Shown here: positions 48,643 to 58,867 of the stretch, piece by piece
Numbering within the stretch: position 1 is the stretch's first letter
Layout of the letters: the number at the start of each line of letters is the position of its first letter
DNA from: Astrocystis sublimbata
Lineage: Eukaryota > Ascomycota > Sordariomycetes > Xylariales > Xylariaceae
DNA: 64,000 nt
Direction of reading: 5' to 3'
NCBI GenBank assembly: GCA_022453515.1
Contig: JAJNNY010000002.1
Location: 1,116,001-1,180,000, forward strand
The notes under the pieces: generated by a model
Database searches by the model: none
Seen by the model: only the letters and a program-made list of their open reading frames with translations
What the model was told of the DNA's origin: nothing
Translations under genes and position numbers: made by a program

Positions 48643-49837
48643 TCAAACTTGGCCTTGAACTGCCTTCGACGAGGGCACGTAGCCTGGTCTCAGCATCTTC
48701 TTTACTTGCTTCACCTCCCACTCCCACGCTGTCAAGTTATTATCTTCATCTTCCTCATTACTATCGGTTGTCTGCTCATTTTGGACCAGCCTCCTCATGC
48801 TCGCCTCTCGTTCTGCTCTGACGAGATAAACCACGCTGTACTTATCGATGAAACGCTGGGCGCCGGGGGCATGTCTAACACGGTGCATGCTGCTGCGTAA
48901 GATACCTCCCGTCCACCGCTTCATGGCGTCGCCGATGTTTACAATCACTAGTATGCGCGATTAGACCAGTAAGCGATATTCTGAGTAGGAGCAGATACAC
49001 ATACAGTGACCTGGCAGCGGTCGCGCCCAGAGCCAGGCGCTTTTGTCTTCGGGCGATCCTCCCGGTCGGAGAATTTGCAGACCCCCCAAAACATTTGCAA
49101 GTAAGGTGATAGTGCCGAAGTCCGTATGCTGGACTAATGCTGTACGGAGATCTTCGTCTTCCGGGCTGGCATATGCCTTGAGGAGCCGGATCATCGTGCC
49201 CGACGGCTTTTTTGGTGACTGTAGAGCCGAGAAAGTGTCTTCCGGTAGCTTGAGCTGTCGCGCAAGAGCTTTGTTCAATAAGGCGACAATCTCTTGACAG
49301 TGAGTGAGATATGATCTGACTAATGGAAGACGGTCGTAAACCATTGGCGGCAAACTCTGCAACGGTTGGATCTCCATGAGCCCGTCTTGTCCGAAGTTGA
49401 ACGACTCGTAACGGTCGGGTTCACCCTTTTCCGTCTTTGCTTGGCCAAGCGGCTTGAATCTTGGGGGGCTGTTAGAGGGATACGAAGTCCGGAAGACATT
49501 GCGAGTAATTATTCAATGGTGGCCAATATAAGTCCACTCACCCTAGGAACGATCGGGGAAAGTCATGTTCATGCTGTGATTTGACGTCGGCCGGCAGATT
49601 CATCACCTCTTGACACAGGGAAAAAAGTGCATCGATCTCCCGTATCAAGACGCTTCCTGTGCTATCGCCGCGAATGTCAAGCAAGAAGAACCCAAAATCG
49701 GTGCTTGCGGTGAGAATGTTCTTCTCAATCTCGTCATTGCCGTCGCGCAAGAGTTCAAGGGGAACAGTGGCCATGGCAGCAGTCGGAACATCACCCGGGA
49801 AAGGTGGGATGCCATCAAATAAAACTTTCGAGGCCAT
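48643..49837 (-). CDS. 2-oxoglutarate/Fe(II)-dependent dioxygenase, IPNS-like family
   Basis: Three exons read leftward: 49837-49542, 49468-49005 and 48947-48643, giving 354 aa. An N-terminal DIOX_N-like segment (TASTDFGFFLLDIRGD) is followed by FKPLGQAKTEKGEPDRYESF, and by the 2OG-FeII core with the iron ligands HTD (H213, D215) and the distal histidine H275 in SSMHRVRH. PLPGH-LIVNIGDAMKRWTGG across intron 2 is the usual core motif. In this family an RxS motif 14 residues after the distal His binds the 2OG carboxylate; here that position is K289-Y-S291. Members oxidise small molecules, often in secondary metabolism, but no cluster genes are adjacent. The C-terminal tail is acidic (EEDEDNN). 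Introns are 73 and 57 nt. Confidence 0.86.
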
Positions 49838-50566
49838 GATGCCGATGGTCGTGGGGTAAAGGTGAGCGATTGGATGTTAATTTGTGAGTCACTTCAGATA
49901 TATGATCTTTGTTGACCTTTGTTGACCTTTGCGTTGAAAGGAGCTCGATTTTGTTGCTCATTTGAAAAAGTTTCGTCAAAGGGCCTGATTTCTATGCATA
50001 GTGATGTTCTTACTGCCAACACTCAGTTACACAGCATGTCCGGTCCTCCCCAGTATATAGCCGGCACTCGCAAAATACGATGTACTCTGAAAGCACGGGA
50101 AAGGCGTCAGTCGTTGGGTATGGATCACGATCGCTCGCTGCACTCCATTCAAAGTTGCAATAGCGTCGCAGTGTACATTGAATCCTTGAAAGCTGTTGAC
50201 GAGTGTTTCTTGAAGTGAATATGCATACTCCAACACGACCGGACCACTTGATGACAGGCCGCCATTCGGCTCTTTTTGCTCCTCGTCACTCGCTCTAAGC
50301 CTCAAACAAGTGAAGCCGTTTAGAACTTCGGGGTTTTTGTCAGTCCCCAGCCTGCAGAGAGAACTGAATTTCACAGGCATTATTCAAGCTATTATTCTCA
50401 TTCCACACCAATATTTCTGGAATATCTGGTAGACCGAGCACCAAAAGAGGATACTTAATGTACAAGTGACCAGTGGCCGAATGCTATGTACATGCAACAT
50501 TGTTGTCGTGGTCTCTTCAGACTCCATATGTGAGATTTAATAAAGTGTTACAATAGAGAAACACAA
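49838..50566. other. Spacer upstream of the dioxygenase gene
   Basis: A tandem duplication of gttgacctttgttgacctttg is visible at 49911-49931. The minus-strand frame at 50027-50380 (117 codons) and others show no motif. Confidence 0.45.
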
Positions 50567-51046
50567 TCATGTCATAGCATTTCCCGTGAGTGCCATCTCA
50601 TCTTCATCTTCTCCCAGGGTTATATCTGTGGTTTGCGCATTTTTCCCATGTGCTCGAAACTGACCGGCGGAACCTGGCTTGGAGGCCTTGCGCGGAGACC
50701 CAAAAGTGACAAGAGACCGAAGAGGAATGCTAGGGGGACTGGTACCGAAAGGTACTCTGCTTGCTTTTAAACGATCTCTGGACTTGGTGGAACCGGGCCC
50801 TGACGAACGGCGCAAGAACGGGAAGGCTTGCGATGATCTCCGCCAGGTTGTGTACAAACAACGCCAGAATGAAGACGATGTGCAGGCCCCAGGTGAAGTC
50901 TGAGTTGAAGAAGTATTTAACGACAGCCACGTGGCTTATAGCGAATGAAAAGTCACTGGTGCAATAGGGACAGGTTAGTACATACAGTGAACTGAGGATT
51001 GTAGCTTGCCCTTACACGAGACCAACACTGGCAGTTTGGTGTATCA
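50567..51046 (-). pseudogene. Probable broken membrane-protein gene (rhodopsin-domain-like C terminus)
   Basis: A minus-strand segment encodes a hydrophobic stretch (WGLHIVFILALFVHNLAEII, then SLPVLAPFVRARF) resembling the last helix of fungal rhodopsin-domain proteins. A plausible 60-nt intron (51015-50956, GTAAGG donor, CTAAC branch, CCAG acceptor) precedes it and keeps phase with a short exon starting near 51046. The frame stops at about 50730 (RYQSP, stop). A second frame, overlapping it from about 50857, continues as a hydrophilic tail (TKSRDRLKAS to EDEDEMALTGNAMT) that would fit the C terminus of the same protein after a one-base shift. Upstream helices are not found. I infer a truncated, frameshifted remnant; a small intact membrane protein is the alternative. 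Confidence 0.35.
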
Positions 51047-51670
51047 CTAGTAATCAGAGCAGCGAATCTGGACACTGGAAGGCATCAACTTGGCATATAT
51101 GTTTTCGAATGGTGGTCAAAGTTTCTCATTGGGAGAAGAAGATAACTTATAAAGAAAAGAGAGACGGAAAGGCATGCGTGTGACGTTGAAGGAGTCCAGA
51201 GGCAAGATCAGACCAAGGACGATCCTCTAGCGTTGAGTCGTACTCGCAGGGCAGAGCTCCAACCAACGCAAAGATATGTACCTACAAGAGTAGAGCCAGA
51301 ACTAGATGCTGAGGTAGCATAAAAAACCTCTCGATGCCAACTTATGACATGGCACTGTAACAAGGCTTCGGCCACATATGGCAGGCCACCCGCAGTTGTC
51401 TGGGCCAATGATAGATCCTTTCTTCACATCAGTGAGCCTGACACTCCCTTGCCTTGCCGGTTTAGATGCGCTACAGCCACTAAACTTGGCTGACTTCTAA
51501 CACAAAGAATAGATACCAAGCAGCCAAGTACCGAGGTGCCCGATTCCCGTCCCGGCGTACTAACAACACATGCGTTCTTGGTTTCTCCGCCTCGGCCAAC
51601 TATTTACCCAAACCTGACCTACTTACTTACTTACATACGATAGCTCTACAGTTCTCAGAGAGACCTCAAA
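51047..51670. other. Spacer upstream of the thioesterase gene
   Basis: No gene is supported. A (ctta)n-like run is seen at 51622-51636 just upstream of the thioesterase start, and the rest shows no motif. Confidence 0.45.
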
Positions 51671-52342
51671 ATGGGCGCAAGCATCAAAGAACAGCAGAAT
51701 GGGTCAGACACCCTGGCCTCACTGAAACAGCAGTTCATTTCTCGGGGCATCTCTATACTTCAGGAGCCGTCGACCATCTCTTTCTTCCCTACATGTCGCG
51801 AACCGCTTCCACTCGCCTCTCTTGATAGAGGTGCCCTCATATCTAGGGACCGATTCTTTCGACATATGCTGTATAGTGAGGAGGCGATCCCCAGTCTCCT
51901 CGGCTTTTATCAAGATCCTTTCCGAGACCATGCTAGGGAATTTCCCCAGCTGCCCTTTATTGTTACGTCGATTACACTCGTTCTGGACGTGCACGAAAAC
52001 CTGCACGGGTTCAATGGTACAGTCCACGGAGGTGTTATATGCGCCATCATCGACGAAGCAATGGGCTCGCTTCTTACGCAGAACGACAACTTGAACAGGG
52101 AAGCAAAAGCGAAAGGCATCATCCCGAAAGAGTCTCAGGGTTTTGGCGCAGCTGCGACTGCCGAGATGAATGTCAAATATCTCCGGCCTATATCCACTCC
52201 TAGCCTTATTCTTGTGACGGCTGAATCGACGCGGATTGAAGGGAGGAGATTGACTATGCATGTAGAAGTAGCCAACAAGGAGGGCAAGAAGTTCGCGACG
52301 GCCACTGGATCTTTTGTGATGTTGTCAAGGGCAAACCTTTGA
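51671..52342 (+). CDS. Hotdog-fold acyl-CoA thioesterase family protein (PaaI/4HBT-like)
   Basis: A single exon of 223 aa. The hotdog signature is clear: FNGTVHGGVICAIIDEAMGSL holds the HGG turn and the Asp at the start of the long central helix, which is the catalytic/CoA-binding site of PaaI-like thioesterases, followed by AAATAEMNVKYLRPIST and the strand pair ILVTAESTRIEGRRLTMHVEV. Thioesterases of this type hydrolyse acyl-CoA; the substrate is unknown. The N-terminal ~60 residues before the fold are poorly conserved and lack an obvious targeting signal. The context of the start (aaaATGggc) is good. Confidence 0.84.
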   Translation: MGASIKEQQNGSDTLASLKQQFISRGISILQEPSTISFFPTCREPLPLASLDRGALISRDRFFRHMLYSEEAIPSLLGFYQDPFRDHAREFPQLPFIVTSITLVLDVHENLHGFNGTVHGGVICAIIDEAMGSLLTQNDNLNREAKAKGIIPKESQGFGAAATAEMNVKYLRPISTPSLILVTAESTRIEGRRLTMHVEVANKEGKKFATATGSFVMLSRANL

Positions 52343-53543
52343 GTCTTGACGCGAGCGGTTACTATCCGCCAGGGGATAATCCACAGAGCACTTGGATGAA
52401 AAACATGTCAGCTGCACTGGTAGCGTTGTCCACTTCAATCAACACCAATCGATAACTTTTCGACCTGCTTTCTTGCCTTGCGAAAGACCTGTTAACTTTC
52501 ACTGGTGCGTACCCAGCCATAATGAGAGGGTGGCTGTTGGACCAGTAAAGACAGACCAGCTGCACCAAGGTAACGACGTTATATAGGCGGCCGATGGAAC
52601 CCTACTTATGCCGTTGGAAACAGTTATATTTAGCTGCTTGAGATGGGGTAGTAGTAGCTGTAACAATTCCGTTTAAAATAATAAACGGTGAATAACCGCT
52701 CGACCTAAACAACTGTGTATAAATTACTGCTCTAATGTGTATATATAACTGTGTGCAAGGAAAGGGCGAGCGTCTTGTCTTGCGCCAGACGACTTGATAA
52801 GAATTAAACCACTATACAGCTCGACCTAAGGAGCGGCTCAAGCTTGGAGCGCTCCGTATTTAAGCCGCTTATTACGTTGAGCCACTCCGTCCCGGAAACG
52901 CTCCAGTTTTACAAGCCGCTCCCCGTAGGTTCCGTTCCAGGTTTACAAGTTTTACTTCCGTAGGTTTTATAGCGGGCGCGAAACCTCCCGTCAAAATACT
53001 GGACTACGAAACGAATAAAAAGGTCTCCGGCCGTATAAGCTATTCGTATATACGTACGTATAGAATAATCCGAAGCCTAGATCTACCTACGTTATCTGAT
53101 TGGCTACAACCATATAGGGCAGACCCACCATGCAGCCTCTATGAGCCCCTGCGCCTACCTAGGTACTTTGGTGGATGATGCATGGAGGTCTGTCTGATTC
53201 TTGAACTGGCCGATCGACCCGACCCGCAACTTCACCTTCATAAGCCGACCACTTACGTTTAGTTCAAGAACAGGCTACAGCTGTCATTTGTTGCTCCTTA
53301 TCTTATTCGCACCAACCATCGGCAGCGTTCCATACCGATGCGCGGCTTTGCTGTTTAATACTTCAGTCTATCTAGGTACTCTACTGGCGCATGCGCATGC
53401 GTATGAGCTCTATTGACGTAGTGTAGCCGGCCATCCTCGGCTGCGTCTTAGCCTGAGCATCCATTGCCTCTACTGCTGCCTCCGAGGTCCCGAACAGCGC
53501 GGCGATTCCCCCTTCGCTTGCCATTGACCCCCGTGCTCCCAAC
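52343..53543. other. Spacer with a degenerate repeat patch
   Basis: Between the thioesterase and VPS17. The central part (about 52660-53060) has repeated CCGCTC/GACCTAA/CCGTAGGTT words and an imperfect duplication (listed separately). The right part holds the VPS17 promoter, including a 19-nt alternating purine-pyrimidine tract at 53387-53405. Confidence 0.5.
52669..52970. repeat. Degenerate repeat patch, possible transposon remnant
   Basis: Visible elements are a perfect 7-bp inverted repeat with a 6-nt loop (52669-52675 and 52682-52688), two copies of gctcgaccta (52698-52707 and 52818-52827), and an imperfect 34-bp-spaced duplication whose copies begin at 52903 (ccagttttacaag) and 52937 (ccaggtttacaag), each followed by ccgtaggtt. 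The composition is rich in CCGC/CGTA words unlike neighbouring spacers. No reading frame survives. This fits a decayed repeat; its family is not identifiable. Confidence 0.4.
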
Positions 53544-55482
53544 ATGGACTATCGCGACGACGAGCACGGCGCCGGCGCATCGCCGTGGGGTTCACCGCCC
53601 GCCACCCCCCAGCGCAACACCACCAACTATCAGCCCATCTCTGGCGGCTTGGAATCGCCCGCACCCTACCAGTACGAGAGAAGCGAGTCCAGCAACGGCT
53701 TTGGACAGGACGACCCGGCTCTCGATCCCTTCGGCCGCCCCAACACCGCCAGCAGCAACGGCTCCACCACCGCATACGAGCCCTCCCAGCAGTCCGAGTC
53801 TGCCGGACAGTCTGGCTTCGGCCCCGAATCAGACACACAATCGGATGCGCCGCAGCAGCCCCAGGCCGAATCCCCCAACGACACATCATCCAATGCTCCC
53901 GGAACCCAGCAGGGGCAGCCCCAGGCGCGCAGACCACCCGGGCCTCAGTACAAACTGCAGGCCAAGATCACAGGGCTGGAGAGAACTGGCAAGAAAGATC
54001 CCATTCTCAGATTCGATGTCCATGTAAGCATAAGCACCCCCTTAAAGTAACCTGATGGCCGTTGTAAAGCTGACCGGAGACCAAGACAAACATACCCAAA
54101 TTCCGAACCACCCAATTCCGCGATGTCCGCCGTTTGCACTCCGAATTCATCAAGCTCGCCGCACACCTGATATCCGCCAACCCCAACGCCATGGTACCCG
54201 CTGTGCCTCCTGCGCTCACATCTGCCGGCGCCGGTACTGAGGAGGATGAGGCTCGCGTCAAGGCCCTGCTGCAGAGATGGTTCAACTATGTATGCAGTAG
54301 CGACGTGCTCATGATGGACGATGAGATGGTACTATTCGTCGAAAGCGACTTCGGTTATAGCCCTATGATCAAGCGCAAGCAACCCGCCACCGGTGTGCGG
54401 AGAAAGGTCCTGAAGCAGTTTGCCCCGCCACCCGACGACACCCCGGAATTGGCGGAAGCACGTCCCATCGTGAAGCTCTTCTACCTGGGCTCCATGGACG
54501 CAGGGCACAAAGTGGACAAGATGGTCAAGTCACGAAGAGGTACGTCATCACGGAGCAAGGGCGTCATGTTCTCGACCAAACTAACCATATGCTAGGACTG
54601 GGACTCTCCGAGTCTGACTTCGGTGTCAAGATTGGTGCCATGAGTGTACAGGAGCCGCACCAAGGCTTGGCAAATGCCTATCGAAAGCTGGGGAAGACCA
54701 TACAAACCGTAGGAGACTGCCACGCTGCCCAAGCCACTGCCGAGGCCACGACTCTCGGAGACTCGTTTCAATACCACTCACAGGATGCCTTCATCGTCAA
54801 AGAGACACTGACCAACCGACAACTCCTCATCCGCGAATTTCTCCAAGCCCAGGACACGACGCGAAGCAAGACGAACGCGGCAGACAGGCTCAAGGCGAGC
54901 TCGAGCGTACGGCGTGAAAAGGTCGACGAGGCCATCTCCGCGCTCGACGATGCACGGAATACCGAACGCGAGCTACATCACAAAACGACGAGCGTCACGC
55001 AGAATCTCGTCAATGAGCGCCGCAAGTGGTTCGCGCGCACATCGGCCGACCTGCGAGGCAGTATCCGTGAATACGTCCTGCGCCAGATCGAAGCCGAGCG
55101 TCGCACCCTGGCGCTTCTGGAGACCGTGCGCCCCGATGTGAGAGGCATCGACGCCTCCGGCGGCCTGAGTCGGCTCGGACGAGAGTCTCACCCGGCTGTG
55201 CGCCGCGCAAGCCTGGCGGTCAGCCAGGGCCCCAAGGGCGATGCCTGGAGCGGTGTGCCGCGGCGGACGGACAGTCTCAGTCGGAGCATTTCGGGCAGTC
55301 TTATGGCTGGAGTCAATGAAGGAGATGAGGATAATGCTGCTGCTGGCGAGAACGCAGCGCAGCAGAGCAATAAGCCGCCTGCTGGCGCTGCCGCGGCTAT
55401 GCCCGGTCTGCCTGAGGAAGATGACGAGGACCGTGTCGATGCGAGGAATGCGGCGAGTCGGCTTGCTACGAGCACGTTCTGA
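53544..55482 (+). CDS. VPS17: Retromer SNX-BAR subunit VPS17
   Basis: Three exons: 53544-54023, 54086-54539 and 54596-55482, giving 606 aa. The first ~130 residues are disordered (Ser/Pro/Gln/Asn-rich). A PX domain starts near residue 135 (KLQAKITGLERTGKKDPILRF), crosses intron 1 as DVH-TNIPKFRTTQFRDVRR, and contains the Pro-rich loop NAMVPAVPPAL. After SDFGYSPMIKRKQPATGVRRKVLKQF, the C-terminal half is the helical BAR domain (FIVKETLTNRQLLIREF, KVDEAISALDDARNTERELH, then RRKWFARTSADLRGSIREYV). Vps17 pairs with Vps5 to tubulate endosomes for cargo retrieval to the Golgi. The tail is acidic and low-complexity. Introns are 62 and 56 nt. The intron 1 acceptor (gaccaag) is poor in pyrimidines but required by frame. 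Confidence 0.92.
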
Positions 55483-56511
55483 TAGCGCACGTTGGTTTCC
55501 TCGCGGACGCTGCTGCTGGGTTGAGTACGAGTGCCTAGGTAAGTATGGCGAGTTGAGAGCGAGGGACTGCAACGAAAAGGGAACGCGACGGGAGCGAGCT
55601 GCCAAGACCACTCAAAAATACAACAAAAATTATGAACGGACGCTTCGAAATACAGGTTTTACCTTAATGTTGCTAATCCCACGCATAGCGTGTAGACAGA
55701 GACAGACACCTGGATTTATATACCTACCTACCTGTCAAAATGAGCCTGTACCTCTCAACATGTAAAATGTGCCAGATGTGGTATTATGCGTTCTTCAATG
55801 CGTGCTTGTTCTATATATAGTAGATGATCGAATGACTTAAGTCCGCGTATGGTTGACCCCAGAAAGAAAGAAAGAAAGGGTTTCGAGTGAGGAGTTCTCG
55901 TCCGTCTTTTTACCCACGACCCTGTGGCAAACCATCTTGAACTAAGTTGCATGGGATTTTCGGCAATCGGATCTTGGGAGACAGGCCTGCAGGATCATCA
56001 TGTAGTAGTTATTGAGCAAGCTTCAAAAAATAGCTCCCATTTGTACCACATATAAGGCGTCATGCACACGACTGGTTGGTCTACGAAGAATCGACAACAA
56101 GGCAAAGGTCAGTTCATGTGTAAACTTGTTTGGAGCTTCTAGTATCTGAGTGCCTGTCTATCTCGTATCGACGGCAATCACTTCTTTTTGACTGACTGAC
56201 CGACTGACGGCAGCACGCAAGCCATCCATCCCATAACCAGGGCTAAAGTGTGAGCTCAACTGACTGTTCCGAAGCGTGACTCTAGGTAGGTAGCTAGTTT
56301 AGCTGCCTTGACTGACTAACAAAAACGCCTCCTTCGCCATGCAAATGCCCACTCGTCGTCAATCGTCCCATCCCATCCCGGTCCATTTCCCACCCTCTAC
56401 CACCTTTCCACGCAATTAAGGGATCCCAATCAGTTGGAGGAGCTCGTTGGGCAATCGTTTGCCGTTGCCAAATTTTTCGCAGACGCTTTGAGGATTACTA
56501 CTGGGGTTCTT
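55483..56511. other. Convergent 3' region of VPS17 and CSN6
   Basis: No gene is supported. TACC words at 55725-55735 and 56285-56294, an (aaag)n run at 55862-55877, and gactgact repeats at 56191-56209 are visible. Confidence 0.5.
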
Positions 56512-57806
56512 CTAGAACTCGCCAAAGTACCTAGCGTCGGAGAGCTTCGGATCGGAGTCGACCAGCTTCTTGCTAGTGAACCGGCTGGTCTCGACGATGG
56601 CGTGCTTCTTGCCGGCGTTTCGTATCTCGTTGGTGCTCCGCATCACGTCGTCGAGCAGTGACATCAGGTGCACGTCGTTCGCCTCGCTGAGCATCTCCCG
56701 CTCGTATGCCTCGGCTGCTGAGGGGATGACGAGGGAAAGTCGGTTCATGAGGGCTTGGATGGAGCGGAGGATGGTGTGCGATGGTGTGGTCGGGTCGCCG
56801 TCTGCGGTGACCATGCTGCTGTCATCGCTCGAAAGGAAGGACGGCGGGAGTCGCTCGAGGTAGGTCGTGAGCAGGTTGACGCGGGACTGCAGCATCTTGA
56901 TCGAGTTGGCCTTAGCCGTCAGAGCGGCTATCATCTCTTCATCCTCGCGCGATAGGATATCCTCTTCGTTGCCGTTCGTCTTTGTGCCAGCTGCAGCCGA
57001 CTGGGCGGCCTCGGCTCTCCGCTTGCCCTTGGGGTCGTCTGTGTTCCCCGGCATGACCATCTTCCGCTCTCTGGGCTGGATTGCCGCAGCGTTGCCAGCG
57101 CCCCTCGCCACAAAGTCCATGCTGATCATCTCTGCCTCTCCCGTCTCGACCGAGTACGGCAACTCACGGAAGCGGAGCTTGAGCGGCGGCTCGCCATCGC
57201 GCATCTCCTTGTCCTCGCCCTGCTCGTGCCTCGTCTCATCGGCCTCATAGTTGGACTCGTAGATCGTAAGGGGCAGTCTGCTGCCGGCGTCATGCTTGAT
57301 GGACTCTTCGGGGTAGAAGCCGAGGAGCAGGGACGACTCGTTGTGCTTGGTGAGGATCCAGTTGTGAATGGGCAGGATGGACGGGTGGGGGCCACTCCGG
57401 GGTAGCAAAGTGTACCAGCCGACGAGGTCGAGCTGAGGAGAGCTATGGATGGTTTTCACTGCGGGCTCGATGTCAGTCAAGTGGACTTGGAACATGATGG
57501 ATAGCAGGCAGCTAAGCAGCGGGAGCACACACTCTGATCCAGGCGTTGCTCAAACCAGTCATCATCCAATACAACATCGCCATCTCTGGCTTGGGTGGCA
57601 CACTCAAAGGCATGCTCTATGGTGATTTCGCGGCCATTCTGTTGGCCCAGGAGGGCGCCGACAATCGGACCAGGCTGCTCTCGGAGGCTGTGGCGTGTGA
57701 TGTAGTCGGATATTGTCAGGAGGACAAGAGGGTGTAGAACTGCCTGCAGTCCAGAGTCGGACGACTTTTGTGTTGATAGAAGCGGGTTGTCAACAGCGGC
57801 CGCCAT
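56512..57806 (-). CDS. CSN6: COP9 signalosome subunit 6
   Basis: Two exons read leftward, 57806-57533 and 57485-56512, giving 415 aa. The N-terminal MPN domain shows [19 protein letters not shown] and [22 protein letters not shown], then LDLVGWYTL. The metal-binding JAMM motif (ExnHxH..D) is absent, which is expected for this subunit as opposed to CSN5. The C-terminal half is helical with the family pattern ([18 protein letters not shown]). CSN6 stabilises CSN5 in the deneddylating COP9 complex. A low-complexity charged insert lies at about residues 235-265. The 47-nt intron is phase 1. It converges with VPS17 and lies 1.06 kb upstream of the divergent gene at 58868. Confidence 0.88.
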
Positions 57807-58867
57807 ACTGGCTGGAAGCTGCAGCCTGCGAGGCAATGTGGTGAGGGCTGCTACAAAACACAAGACTGGGGTTGGGGTGGTGGTTGTTGCAAGCCGATAT
57901 GTAACAAGGTTGTTAATCCAAGCCCAAGCTCTCAGGAATTGAAGGTTGTTTGTGTCTGGGTTGTTAAGAGAAGGTGTACCTTCTTCAGAAAGCAACCTGC
58001 ACACAAGCCTGGAGGTAGCCACAGCCAGTAGCTGTCATAGGTGGTTCCTGGAGTGGGAGGGTTAGGTAACGCAGCCCGGCCGTAACTGTTAGGCTGGTGG
58101 GGCAGCTGCCCCGCGCTGGAGCTGGTCGGCGAGGTCGGTAGTGTGGGGCACTTGGTACCTAGGTACTTAAGGTGAACAAGGGTGCAAGGCTCACCTTCCA
58201 AGGCAAGCAACCTTACAGTACACCTTCACATACCTTACCAATCTATTACTTAGATTGCTTATCTCACCTGAACATGAACAGGAATCTCACCTTTCATACC
58301 TACATCCATGATGTAGGTTGCTTGAGGCACTACAACAAACCTTTTGACCTCTATCTATATACTGTGACCATCGCACTATAGAATCATGGACTACCAGTGC
58401 CATCTTGTCTGTGTTCATCTTGCTGATACCATGAATCATGCCTCCCAATTCCCATTTTTGGACTCTACTCGTCCTTGAGCATGGGTCTCCTCGCACGGGG
58501 CCACCCACGGTGGCGGTACCATTTCGTGCATTAGTGCTGGTTGGCTGCATTGAGGCTCACGGCCTTCCTCTGCGCGGCGTATAACAAAGCCCTTCATGGC
58601 CTGGTGTGACGCCTTTACTCTTGCTTTCAGGGGTAGGATTGGCCCGCAAACGCGTGAAAGAAGACGCAAATGCTCGCTAGGTTGGGACAAATACTAGTTG
58701 TCCTTTGGTTCCTCAGCTGCTCGGCCCTCTTGTGGCTATTGGGGAAAACCCATATGATGATACAAATACTCCAGGCGCACTTTCTACTTCTAATACTTGA
58801 ATAGTAGTTACGCATACTCCGGTACATTGGCTATTGTGTGACTGTTTACTGCAGGCAGTTTGTCAAC
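57807..58867. promoter_or_regulatory. Divergent upstream region of CSN6 and the 58.9-kb gene
   Basis: The 1.06-kb spacer must contain the promoters of two divergently oriented genes. A TACCTAGGTAC word lies at 58155-58166 and a TACATCC-rich stretch at 58300-58316. No binding sites can be assigned. Confidence 0.4.

Noticed and set aside
48643..52342. A secondary-metabolite cluster around the dioxygenase and thioesterase
   Set aside because: No synthase, transporter, P450 or regulator is nearby; the other neighbours are housekeeping genes.
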